NCBI GenBank assembly: GCA_035295705.1
Contig: DATGIN010000033.1
Coordinates: 1 to 9,862 of the forward strand
Length of the DNA: 9,862 bases
Source: Poindextera sp035295705
GTDB lineage: Bacteria; Pseudomonadota; Alphaproteobacteria; Caulobacterales; Caulobacteraceae
Direction: 5' to 3'
The notes beneath the pieces were generated by a model. It was not told the DNA's origin, searched no databases, and was given only the letters and a program-made list of their open reading frames with translations. The position numbers and the translations under genes were made by a program. How positions within the stretch are numbered: position 1 is the stretch's first letter; each line of letters begins with the position of its first letter. Positions 1 to 6,703 of this stretch are shown piece by piece.

Positions 1-1
1 G

Positions 2-1783
2 GCGGCGCTGGCGACCTATCCGACGCTGGCCGAGCCGAACCTCAGCCTGCTCCAGCAGAGCGGCTTATGGAGCGCCGGCTATCTCGTCGTGACCGGGCTC
101 GCGCTGGCGTGCGCCGCAGCCACGGCGCTGGTTGGGCGCGCAGGGCCGCCCGCCGCGTCGACGCCGGCGGAACAGGCGCCCGCGAGCGCCCGCGCGACCT
201 GGCTGCAGCGTGGTCGCTGGCTGGTCCTGGCCCTCGTGCCGTCGAGCCTGCTGCTCGGGGTGACGACGCACCTGACCATGAACATCGCCGCCGCGCCGCT
301 CTTCTGGGCGGTCCCGCTGGGACTCTACCTGCTGAGCTTCATCCTCGCCTTCCAGACCCTGGTCCCGCTGCCCCTTGCCTGGACCAGCTGGCTGCAAGCG
401 GCGCTGCTGACCGCATTGGCCGTCACCTTCCTCACCGCCGAGGCGGCCCCGTCCCTCACCCTCTTCGCGCTCAATCTCGCGGCGTTCTTCATCACCGCCC
501 TGCTCTGCCATCAGCTGTTGGCGGCCGAGCGCCCCACGCCGGCGCGGCTGACCGAGTTCTATCTGGTCGTGGCGCTCGGCGGCGCGCTGGGCGGCGCCTT
601 CAACGCCCTGCTGGCGCCGGTGATCTTCCAGCGCGTCGTCGAGTACCCGCTGATGCTGGTCGCCGCCTGCCTCCTCAGGCCCGGCGGCTGGCCGAAGCGG
701 GCGCAGGCGCAGTCTGGCATGCTCGATCTCATCATCCCCGCAGCCTTGCTGATCGATCTGATGGCGCTGGCCAGCCTCGTTGGGCTCGACCTCACCGACC
801 TGAACGGAGCGGCGCAGGTGATCGTCGTGATCACCGCACTGGTGGTCTTCGCGGCGCAGGCGCGCCCGGTGCGCTTTGCGCTGGCGTTCGGCGCGCTCTC
901 GGTGGCCGGCGCCTACGCCGCCGGTGCGTTCGGGCCGGAGCTGGCGCGCGCGCGCAACTACTATGGGATCCTCAGCGTCATCGACCACGCCAAGCCGCCG
1001 GTGCGCGTCCTCATCAATGGCACCATCGAGCACGGCGCGCAGAGTCTCGACCCCGCCCGACGCCTGCAGCCGCTCGGCTACTACCACCACGCCGGGCCGC
1101 TCGGGTCGCTGTTCGCCCGGATCGGGGGCGGCCCGCTGACCCAGAGCGTCGCCACCGTCGGCCTGGGCTCCGGGTCGGTCGCCTGCTACGCCGAGGCCGG
1201 CGAGCACTGGACGTTCTACGAAATCAACCCGGCCGTCGTCCGCATCGCCAGCAATCCGCGGCTTTTCACCTTCCTGCGCGACTGCCCGGCGCATCCGGCC
1301 ATCGTCTTGGGCGACGCCCGCCTGTCGCTCGAGCGAGCGCCCGACCACGCGTTTGGGCTCATCCTGCTCGACGCTTTCAGCTCAGACGCGATCCCGACGC
1401 ATTTGATGACGCGCGAGGCGGTGCGGCTCTACTCCGCCAAGCTGCGTCCCGGCGGATTGATCGTCTTTCACGTATCGAACCAGTTCCTCGATCTCGCCCC
1501 GGTGGTCGAGAGCGTCGCCAACGCCGAGGGCCTCGGTGCGCTGGACTTCAACGACGAAAACGCCACGAACACCGGGGACGCCCCGACCAATCCGGCGACA
1601 ACCGACTACAAGGACGCATCCGAGTGGGTGGTGGTCGGCCGCACTGCCGATCTCGCGCCGCTTGCCATCGACAAGGGCTGGCGGCCGCTGCAGCCGACGC
1701 GCGGCGTGCGCGCCTGGACAGACGACTATTCGGACGTGTTCGGCGCCCTCATTCGCCGCCAGCGGCTGGCGCCTTCGCCCTGA
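2..1783 (+). CDS. Membrane-anchored spermidine synthase-like protein (5' partial)
   Basis: The frame is open from the left edge (first whole codon at 2) to a TGA at 1781-1783, so the true start lies outside. The visible N-terminal half, to about nt 930, is a run of roughly nine hydrophobic segments, including one at 83-145 and one at 218-285. A soluble domain with the Rossmann fold of spermidine synthases and methyltransferases follows: glycine motif GLGSGS at 1160-1177, an acidic residue after strand 2 (YEIN, Glu codon 1220-1222), GDAR at 1310-1321, and LLDAFSSDAIPTHL around Asp codon 1370-1372. This order matches proteins annotated as fused MFS/spermidine synthase, usually 700-800 residues, so some 150-200 residues are probably missing. 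Family membership does not prove aminopropyl transfer; the natural substrate is unknown. The next gene is on the same strand 78 bp downstream. Confidence 0.85.
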   Translation, partial: AALATYPTLAEPNLSLLQQSGLWSAGYLVVTGLALACAAATALVGRAGPPAASTPAEQAPASARATWLQRGRWLVLALVPSSLLLGVTTHLTMNIAAAPLFWAVPLGLYLLSFILAFQTLVPLPLAWTSWLQAALLTALAVTFLTAEAAPSLTLFALNLAAFFITALLCHQLLAAERPTPARLTEFYLVVALGGALGGAFNALLAPVIFQRVVEYPLMLVAACLLRPGGWPKRAQAQSGMLDLIIPAALLIDLMALASLVGLDLTDLNGAAQVIVVITALVVFAAQARPVRFALAFGALSVAGAYAAGAFGPELARARNYYGILSVIDHAKPPVRVLINGTIEHGAQSLDPARRLQPLGYYHHAGPLGSLFARIGGGPLTQSVATVGLGSGSVACYAEAGEHWTFYEINPAVVRIASNPRLFTFLRDCPAHPAIVLGDARLSLERAPDHAFGLILLDAFSSDAIPTHLMTREAVRLYSAKLRPGGLIVFHVSNQFLDLAPVVESVANAEGLGALDFNDENATNTGDAPTNPATTDYKDASEWVVVGRTADLAPLAIDKGWRPLQPTRGVRAWTDDYSDVFGALIRRQRLAPSP

Positions 1784-1831
1784 AGACCGGCCGCTCCCAC
1801 GAAACGTCAATGATTTGCCGCTACGCTTCCC

Positions 1832-1845
1832 GTTTCTTGAGAAAC
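1832..1845. promoter_or_regulatory. 14-bp inverted repeat upstream of the histidine kinase start
   Basis: GTTTCT-TG-AGAAAC is a perfect dyad with 6-bp arms and a 2-bp centre. It ends 16 bp before the kinase GTG and directly precedes its G-rich ribosome-binding region. It is AT-rich in a very GC-rich background. It could be an operator or a weak RNA hairpin near the ribosome-binding site; the sequence alone does not decide. Confidence 0.35.
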
Positions 1846-1861
1846 AAGGGGCTGGGGGCAA

Positions 1862-3832
1862 GTGGCCAGGCGCAAGACCGTCCAGGCGGCCGATCCGCCG
1901 GATCTGACGGCGCGGGCTTCCCGCGACAAGCTCCTGCACGACGCCGGCATCGGCTCGTGGCGCTACGATCCCGACGCCGAGACGTTCCAGTTCTCCGCCG
2001 AGCTGCTCGACGGCTACGATGCGCCGCCGGCAGGCGTGCCGAAGGCGATGGTCGACGCGCTGGTCCATCCCGACGACCTCGCCGTCGAACAGCCGCTGCG
2101 CGAGCGCCTCACCCGCGAGGGCGGGGCCGCGGAAATGGAGCTCCGCATGGTCGACCCAGCCGGCGGCTGGCGACACGTGCGCATCCTCATGCGCTCGGGC
2201 GCGCGTCAGCCGAGCGGCCGGTTCGAGATGTACGGCCTGACCCAGCCGGTCACCGAGCTCGCCAAGGCGCGCGACGAGGCGCGCGGAAACGCCGAACGCC
2301 TGCGGCTGGCGCTGAACGCCGCCCAGGCAGGCGCTTTCGAAATCGATATGCTGAGCCGCGAGCTCGCCTGCTCGCCGGAGTTCGTGGCCCTGGCAGGGCG
2401 GCCGGTCTCGTTCGAGGAGTTCGCCGCCAAGGGTCTCCGAGCGCTGCATCCCGACAACCCGGCCGTCATTCGCTGGCTGGCGGGCGAAGCCGCCGAAGAC
2501 CGTGGCTACGAGGCCGTCGACGTGCTGGTCGCGCGGCCCGACGGCGACCGCTGGATGCGCATCTGTTGCAACATCGAGCGCGACGCCGAGCTGAGACCCG
2601 AGCGGGTCGTGGGACTGATGTTCGACATCGACGAGCGCAAGCGCCAGGAGCTGGAGCTGGTCGAGGCGCAACGCGTCGCTCAGGAAGCGACCGTCGCAAA
2701 GTCCGCGTTTCTCGCCTCCGTCAGCCACGAGATACGCACGCCGATGAACGGCATCGTAGGCGTGCTGCACCTGCTGAAGCGCGAGCGCCTCTCCGACGAG
2801 GGTCGCCGCCTTCTTGAGGACGCGCTGGCATGCAGCGGCATGCTGGCGCAGCTGATCGACGACGTGCTCGACTTCTCGAAGATCGAGGCCGGCAAGCTGC
2901 AGCTCGCACCGGAGCCGATCCGGATCGCCGAGGCGGTGGACGGCGTGGTCGAGCTGTTGCGCCCGCAGGCCCGCGCCGGCGGGCTCTATCTGAACGTGGA
3001 GATGGCCGCGGAGCTCGACTGGGTGATGCTCGATCCTGTGCGCATCCGCCAATGCCTGTTCAACCTGATCGGCAACGGCGTGAAGTTCACCCGCGAAGGC
3101 GGCGTGGATGTTCGGGTCTCGAGGATCGACTCAGAGCGGCTGCGCTTCGAAGTGGCCGATAGCGGTGTGGGCATCCCGAAGGGCGCGCAGGCGCGCCTGT
3201 TCGACCGCTTCGAGCAGGTGGACAGCTCCACCACCCGCAACTTCCGCGGCACGGGCCTGGGCCTCGCAATCACCCGCAGCCTGGCCGAGTTGATGGGCGG
3301 CCAGATCGCGTTCGAGAGCGAAGAGAACATCGGCTCCACCTTCTGGCTCGAGATTCCGGCTCCGGCGGTCGCAGCGCCGCTGGACGCCGGCCCAACAAGC
3401 GTCGAGGCCGAGGTCCTGGAAGGCCTGCGCGTGCTGGTCGTCGACGACAACGCCACCAACCGCCTGGTCGCCTCCAAGATCGTGGAGTCATTGGGCGCGG
3501 TCGCGGTCGCGGTCGACGACGGCCCTGGCGCCATCGAGGCCGTGAGGTGCACGCGCTTCGACCTCATCTTGATGGACGTGAACATGCCGGGGATGGACGG
3601 CATGGAGGCCACCCGCCGCATTCGGGGCCTCGGCGGCGAAACCGGGGTGACACCCGTCATCGCGCTGACCGCGAATGTCATGGCGCATCAGCGCAAGGCC
3701 TATCTGGCGGCCGGCATGGACGGGATGGTGCCGAAGCCTTTCTCGCCTGCCGCGCTCTTGGCGGAAATCGGCCGGCTCTTATCAGTCAGGGCCGAGTATC
3801 AGGCGGCGATACGCGCCAGCGCCGCCTCGTAG
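1862..3832 (+). CDS. Soluble PAS-containing hybrid sensor histidine kinase
   Basis: This 656-residue protein has no signal peptide or membrane segment, so it should sense a cytoplasmic cue. Order: two PAS-like modules (about 20-128 and 150-256), a short coiled linker (258-285), HisKA with SHEIRTPMNG and phospho-acceptor His289, HATPase_c with N-box Asn401/Asn405, DSGVGIP from Asp433 and GTGLGL from Gly463, then a C-terminal receiver. Receiver residues are Asp528/Asp529, phospho-acceptor Asp572 (LMDVNMPGMDG), Thr603 and Lys625, all the expected catalytic set, so both halves look active. There is no HPt or DNA-binding output domain, so phosphate must pass to an HPt encoded elsewhere. GTG at 1862 is the likely start: an in-frame TGA at 1838-1840 blocks extension and AAGGGG/GGGGG lies just upstream. 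The PAS ligand and target pathway cannot be told from the sequence. Confidence 0.95.
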   Translation: MARRKTVQAADPPDLTARASRDKLLHDAGIGSWRYDPDAETFQFSAELLDGYDAPPAGVPKAMVDALVHPDDLAVEQPLRERLTREGGAAEMELRMVDPAGGWRHVRILMRSGARQPSGRFEMYGLTQPVTELAKARDEARGNAERLRLALNAAQAGAFEIDMLSRELACSPEFVALAGRPVSFEEFAAKGLRALHPDNPAVIRWLAGEAAEDRGYEAVDVLVARPDGDRWMRICCNIERDAELRPERVVGLMFDIDERKRQELELVEAQRVAQEATVAKSAFLASVSHEIRTPMNGIVGVLHLLKRERLSDEGRRLLEDALACSGMLAQLIDDVLDFSKIEAGKLQLAPEPIRIAEAVDGVVELLRPQARAGGLYLNVEMAAELDWVMLDPVRIRQCLFNLIGNGVKFTREGGVDVRVSRIDSERLRFEVADSGVGIPKGAQARLFDRFEQVDSSTTRNFRGTGLGLAITRSLAELMGGQIAFESEENIGSTFWLEIPAPAVAAPLDAGPTSVEAEVLEGLRVLVVDDNATNRLVASKIVESLGAVAVAVDDGPGAIEAVRCTRFDLILMDVNMPGMDGMEATRRIRGLGGETGVTPVIALTANVMAHQRKAYLAAGMDGMVPKPFSPAALLAEIGRLLSVRAEYQAAIRASAAS

Positions 3833-3854
3833 GCGGACCGCGCTGCAGCCCGGG

Positions 3855-4253
3855 TCAGCGGGGCGGGATGCGGATCCTGACCGTGTAGGGGCCGAAGGCG
3901 CCGTCGGCCATCAGGTCGGGGGTGATCGCCAGCGTATAGGTTCCGCTTTTCGGGAGCGGCTGGGGGTTGGGCAGGCCGGGGCCGTCGGCGCTGCCGTCCG
4001 GATAGGTGATGACCATGCGCACCACCGCCCCGCTCTCGGTCCAGTACATCCGCTGGCCCGCGCGCGCCTTGAAGACATAGGTGCAGCACGCGCGATTCTG
4101 GCGCAGGACGCCGTGCAGGATCGCATAGTCGGTTCCGCGCTTCATCTGAATGACGATGGGCGCCGAGGGCGAGCCAGCCTGCGCCAGCGCCGGTCCCGCG
4201 CCGAGCCCGACGAGGACGCTGAGGACACAGGCGCGGGCGACGGGTTTCCACAT
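3855..4253 (-). CDS. Small secreted protein of unknown function
   Basis: A 132-residue protein with a Sec signal peptide: basic start, hydrophobic core at about 8-20, and an AxA site (Ala22-Leu23-Ala24), predicting cleavage after residue 24 and a mature periplasmic or secreted protein of about 108 residues. The mature part looks beta-rich and carries a vicinal Cys pair (56-57), a Tyr-x-Phe-x-Ala-Arg-Ala-Gly-Gln segment and a C-terminal SGTYTL...GPYTVRIRI strand pattern. This recalls pre-peptidase C-terminal-like beta-sandwich domains, but only weakly. The start is secure: AAGGAG lies 7 nt before ATG on the minus strand. The gene converges on the kinase with 22 bp between stops and diverges from ada across a 163-bp gap. 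I do not recognise a specific function. Confidence 0.8.
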   Translation of the reverse strand: MWKPVARACVLSVLVGLGAGPALAQAGSPSAPIVIQMKRGTDYAILHGVLRQNRACCTYVFKARAGQRMYWTESGAVVRMVITYPDGSADGPGLPNPQPLPKSGTYTLAITPDLMADGAFGPYTVRIRIPPR

Positions 4254-4308
4254 CGGACGGCTCCTTAAGGGATGTCGGTTCGGAGGATAAGCTTGTTACC
4301 ACTGCCCG

Positions 4309-4337
4309 CCGGCGCGGAATTTGACAGCAAGCGCCGG
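4309..4337. repeat. GC-rich inverted repeat enclosing the putative Ada box
   Basis: CCGGCGC (4309-4315) and GCGCCGG (4331-4337) are exact reverse complements flanking a 15-bp AT-richer core. GCGCCGG is repeated directly at 4339-4345 after one base. The core contains the AAT-N6-GCAA element and TTGACA. It may form a hairpin or mark a protein-binding site in the divergent control region of ada and the secreted-protein gene. Confidence 0.4.
4318..4330 (+). promoter_or_regulatory. Putative Ada box upstream of ada
   Basis: AAT at 4318-4320, six bases, then GCAA at 4327-4330 reproduces the E. coli Ada-binding pattern AAT-N6-GCAA in the same orientation as the downstream ada gene. The six-base spacer is TTGACA, which resembles a sigma-70 -35 hexamer, but no convincing -10 lies 16-18 bp further. 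If the weak CTAAGT at 4361-4366 were the -10, the box would sit near -55 to -43, comparable to the E. coli arrangement. Autoregulation by methylated Ada is the natural inference. The motif is short, so chance occurrence is possible. Confidence 0.45.
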
Positions 4338-4416
4338 AGCGCCGGTGCGCGCGCGTGCCGCTAAGTGAGGTGGCGAAGGGCGCGAACGGCGCCCACCTGT
4401 GCTGGAGATCTCGACC

Positions 4417-5505
4417 ATGACCGCGCTGCCCGTCGAAACCGACCCGAGCACCGCAAGCGCCGGGGAAGCCGCCATGTGGGCGGCGGTGCTCGCCCGCGAT
4501 CCGGACGCCGAGGGCCGCTTCGTCTACGGCGTCGTAACGACCGGCGTCTATTGCCGCCCGACCTGCCCCTCCCGCCGCCCGCTCAGGGCCAACGTTCGCT
4601 TCTTCGCCGATGGCGCGGAGGCCGAGGCGACCGGGCTAAGACCCTGCAAGCGCTGCCGTCCGACCGAGTCGCCGCCGGCCGAGCGCCGCGCTGCCGCGGT
4701 CGCCGCCGCTTGCCGGCTGATCGATGCGAGCGACGAGCCCCCCGCGCTCGACGCGTTGGCCGAAGCGGCCGGCCTCAGCCGCTTCCACTTCCACCGCGTG
4801 TTCAAGACCCTGACCGGCCTTACGCCCAAGGCCTACGCCGAGGCGCGGCGCGGGGAGCGCGTGAAGAGCGAGCTCGACGCCGGCAGCAACGTAACCGAGG
4901 CGCTCTACGGCGCCGGTTTCGGGTCGAACGGCCGCTTCTACGCGACCAGCAACGCACGGCTCGGCATGCGGCCGAGCGACTACCGCCGCGGCGGACGCGG
5001 CGCCGTCATCCGCTTTGCGGTCGGGCAGACGTCGCTGGGGGCGATCCTGGTTGCGGCTACCGACAAGGGGGTCTGCGCCATCCAGTTCGGCGAGGATCCC
5101 GACGACCTGGTCCGCGCTTTGCAGGACCGCTTCCCGCGCGCCGAGCTGATCGGCGGCGACGCCGCGTTCGAAGCGCTGGTCGCGCGCGTCGTGGCGCTGG
5201 TGGAGAGCCCAACCGAGGCGGCCGAATTGCCGCTCGACGTCAGGGGCACGGCCTTCCAGGAACGCGTCTGGCGCGCGCTGCGCGAGATTCCGGCCGGGGC
5301 CACGTCGAGCTATGCCGAGGTCGCCCGGCGGATCGGCGCGCCGCGCGCCGTCCGCGCCGTCGCGCAGGCCTGCGCCGCCAATCCGGCCGCGGTCGCCATC
5401 CCCTGCCACCGTGTCGTGCGCAGCGACGGGGCGCCGTCCGGCTACCGCTGGGGCGTCGAGCGCAAGGCGGCGCTGCTCGCCCGCGAGGGCCGGCCGACCC
5501 AGTAG
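4417..5505 (+). CDS. ada: Ada: transcriptional activator and methylated-DNA--protein-cysteine methyltransferase
   Basis: Full-length Ada of 362 residues (E. coli about 354). It removes alkyl groups from DNA irreversibly: the N-terminal zinc-bound Cys takes methyl from phosphotriesters and turns the protein into an activator, and the C-terminal Cys takes it from O6-methylguanine. Visible: the Cys4 zinc site Cys46, Cys50, Cys77, Cys80 (VYCRPTC and LRPCKRC), with Cys46 matching the E. coli phosphotriester acceptor; an AraC-type helix-turn-helix at about 85-190; a ribonuclease-like linker domain; and the methyltransferase domain with IPCHRVV, acceptor Cys330, after RAVAQACAANP. No key residue is missing. 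I prefer ATG 4417 because GGAG at 4404-4407 is 9 nt upstream; a GTG at 4399 would add six residues but has no such site. An Ada-box-like element lies upstream. Confidence 0.96.
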   Translation: MTALPVETDPSTASAGEAAMWAAVLARDPDAEGRFVYGVVTTGVYCRPTCPSRRPLRANVRFFADGAEAEATGLRPCKRCRPTESPPAERRAAAVAAACRLIDASDEPPALDALAEAAGLSRFHFHRVFKTLTGLTPKAYAEARRGERVKSELDAGSNVTEALYGAGFGSNGRFYATSNARLGMRPSDYRRGGRGAVIRFAVGQTSLGAILVAATDKGVCAIQFGEDPDDLVRALQDRFPRAELIGGDAAFEALVARVVALVESPTEAAELPLDVRGTAFQERVWRALREIPAGATSSYAEVARRIGAPRAVRAVAQACAANPAAVAIPCHRVVRSDGAPSGYRWGVERKAALLAREGRPTQ

Positions 5506-5506
5506 G

Positions 5507-6058
5507 TCAAGGCGCGCCTTCCCAGCCGCCCTGAACGTTGCGCAAGCGAAGGCCGCTCGCGTGCAGGGTCGTGTCCCACACGCCGCGAAGCGGATGCAGC
5601 GACGGCATCAGGCGCAGCTCGACCCCTTCGGCGGCGAGCGCCGCGGGCAGGTCGTCGATGACCTCGACGACCTCCGGCTCGACCGGCTCTCGGCCGACGT
5701 GCGCCCCGTGGTCGTGCAGGTCCTCAAACGTCGCGGCCGGCAGCGTGTAGCGAAAGAGGCGGGTGGTCTTCAGCCGCTCGAACCAGCCCCACTCGATGTG
5801 GGCGATCATCCGGCACTCTCTGGACCCCCACCAATAGTCGAGGTCGGCGGCGCTGGTGGTTGGCAGCGGCCGCAGCACGATCCGCGGGCAGTCGCGTGGA
5901 AAGAGGTAGAGCGCCTGCCAGTCCTCGTCGATCGCCCACACCAGCGGGCCGTTCAGCCAATCCCGTCCAGGCGGCCGCGCGGCGGGCCGGCGCACCGGCC
6001 GCGGCATGAACCGCTCGATCGCGCCGTCCTCGCTGAAATGAAACAGGCGTCCAGCCAC
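5507..6058 (-). CDS. DUF6886-like conserved protein of unknown function
   Basis: About 183 residues, cytoplasmic, without signal or membrane segments. The conserved style (RLFHFSED near the start, WLNGPLVWAID, LFPRDCPRI, an ECRMIAHIEW block, a C-terminal SLHPLRGVW...LHASGLRLRN) matches what I recall of the DUF6886 family, whose function is not known. It is rich in Trp, His and acidic residues in short conserved blocks, as in enzymes or ligand-binding proteins, but no catalytic motif is recognisable. Start: GTG at 6058 has GGAGG 5 nt upstream and places RLFHFSED at residues 4-11. An in-frame ATG at 6082 adds eight residues but has no Shine-Dalgarno. The stop is 1 bp from that of convergent ada. 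The lipoprotein gene ends 60 bp upstream on the same strand, so the two may share a transcript. Confidence 0.8.
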   Translation of the reverse strand: MAGRLFHFSEDGAIERFMPRPVRRPAARPPGRDWLNGPLVWAIDEDWQALYLFPRDCPRIVLRPLPTTSAADLDYWWGSRECRMIAHIEWGWFERLKTTRLFRYTLPAATFEDLHDHGAHVGREPVEPEVVEVIDDLPAALAAEGVELRLMPSLHPLRGVWDTTLHASGLRLRNVQGGWEGAP

Positions 6059-6118
6059 GCCACCCTCCGCTGCGCCCTGCATAGGCCGCGCGCCGGAGAG
6101 CGCAAGGCGGGCGCGGTC

Positions 6119-6613
6119 TTACGTCTTCTTCGCCGCCGGCGCGGGCGGCGCGCCCGGCGTGGCGATATCCTGCACCGCCTTCCACGACCCGTCGGGCTGC
6201 TTCTTGTAGACGGTCAGGTACGAGCCGCTCTGCGAGGTCTTGGCGTGGCTCGTCGGATCGGTCTGGGTCACGGTGAAGTGGCCCTGCGCGTAAGCCATGC
6301 CGCCGTCGCTGGACGCGTCGATCTGGTCCGGCGCGAAACTTAAGCTGAAGTTCGGATCCTTGAGCGCCTCGGCGATACCCTGCTGCGCCGCCCGTCGCCC
6401 GTGGCTGGCGTCGGCGCCCGGATTCATCATCACCGCATCGTCGCTGTAATGGCTGGCGATCTTCGCCGCATCGCGCGCCGCCCAGTCCGCATTCCACTGC
6501 GTTGTGTCGGCCTTCAGCGCGGTCGAGATCGCCGCCGTGTCGGCCGGCTGCTTGCAGCCAGCCAGCAACGCAAGCGCGACGACCGAAACGGCCGCCATCA
6601 CAGGTTTCGTCAT
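6119..6613 (-). CDS. NTF2-like (DUF4440/SnoaL-type) lipoprotein
   Basis: A 164-residue protein with a type II signal peptide: Lys3, hydrophobic stretch 5-18 and lipobox LLAGC with Cys20 as the lipidated residue. Lys-Gln follows the Cys, with no Asp at +2, so outer-membrane sorting is likely if E. coli rules apply. Residues 28-155 read as an NTF2-like cone: a first helix with WNADWAARDAAKIASHYSDD, then AVMMNPGA, a second helix, and strands ending in YLTVYKKQPDGSWK and VQDIATP. This is the DUF4440/SnoaL pattern, which binds small hydrophobic ligands or serves as a scaffold; the ligand is unknown. The tail is low-complexity Pro/Ala/Lys. GGGGGAG lies 7 nt before ATG. It is divergent from the cyclo-ligase gene (90-bp gap) and may be co-transcribed with the DUF6886-like gene downstream. 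Confidence 0.88.
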   Translation of the reverse strand: MTKPVMAAVSVVALALLAGCKQPADTAAISTALKADTTQWNADWAARDAAKIASHYSDDAVMMNPGADASHGRRAAQQGIAEALKDPNFSLSFAPDQIDASSDGGMAYAQGHFTVTQTDPTSHAKTSQSGSYLTVYKKQPDGSWKAVQDIATPGAPPAPAAKKT

Positions 6614-6687
6614 GTTCTCGCTCCCCCGAGGTCTCGTCGCAGGGCGGCCTGGCTTGCGCGCCTCCGCCCGCCCCGATTACGACCCAA

Positions 6688-6699
6688 CCACCGAAGTGG
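6688..6699 (+). promoter_or_regulatory. Small hairpin in the ribosome-binding position of the cyclo-ligase gene
   Basis: CCAC-CGAA-GTGG forms a 4-bp stem with a tetraloop and ends 4 nt before the ATG at 6704, where a Shine-Dalgarno would be expected. No good Shine-Dalgarno is otherwise present. A stem this short may arise by chance. Confidence 0.25.
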
Positions 6700-6703
6700 A
6701 TCA

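Noticed and set aside
67..2817. A 916-codon open frame on the plus strand crossing two genes
   Set aside because: It is a GC-driven shadow frame: Arg/Ala/Pro/Gly-rich, with no domains, overlapping two genes with clear protein motifs.
65..3052. Long minus-strand open frames opposite the first two genes
   Set aside because: Low-complexity Arg/Gly/Gln/Glu/His-rich translations without motifs, antisense to well-supported genes.
3497..3514. Three tandem copies of GCGGTC in the kinase receiver region
   Set aside because: They encode an Ala-Val run in a normal receiver strand; a codon-bias effect rather than a functional repeat.
3833..3854. Terminator between the kinase and the secreted-protein gene
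   Set aside because: The 22-bp gap has no stem followed by a T-run on either strand.
4321..4366. Classical sigma-70 promoter from TTGACA
   Set aside because: No acceptable -10 lies 16-18 bp downstream; the hexamer is better read as the spacer of the Ada box.
4399..4416. GTG start for Ada six codons upstream
   Set aside because: No Shine-Dalgarno at proper spacing; GGAG sits 9 nt before the ATG at 4417.
6401..6703. N-terminal extension of the cyclo-ligase
   Set aside because: The extra sequence is Arg-rich, antisense to the lipoprotein gene and absent from the family pattern; ATG 6704 gives normal length.
6614..6703. 6S RNA gene next to the cyclo-ligase, as in E. coli ssrS-ygfA
   Set aside because: Only 90 bp are available and no long imperfect hairpin with a central bubble is visible.
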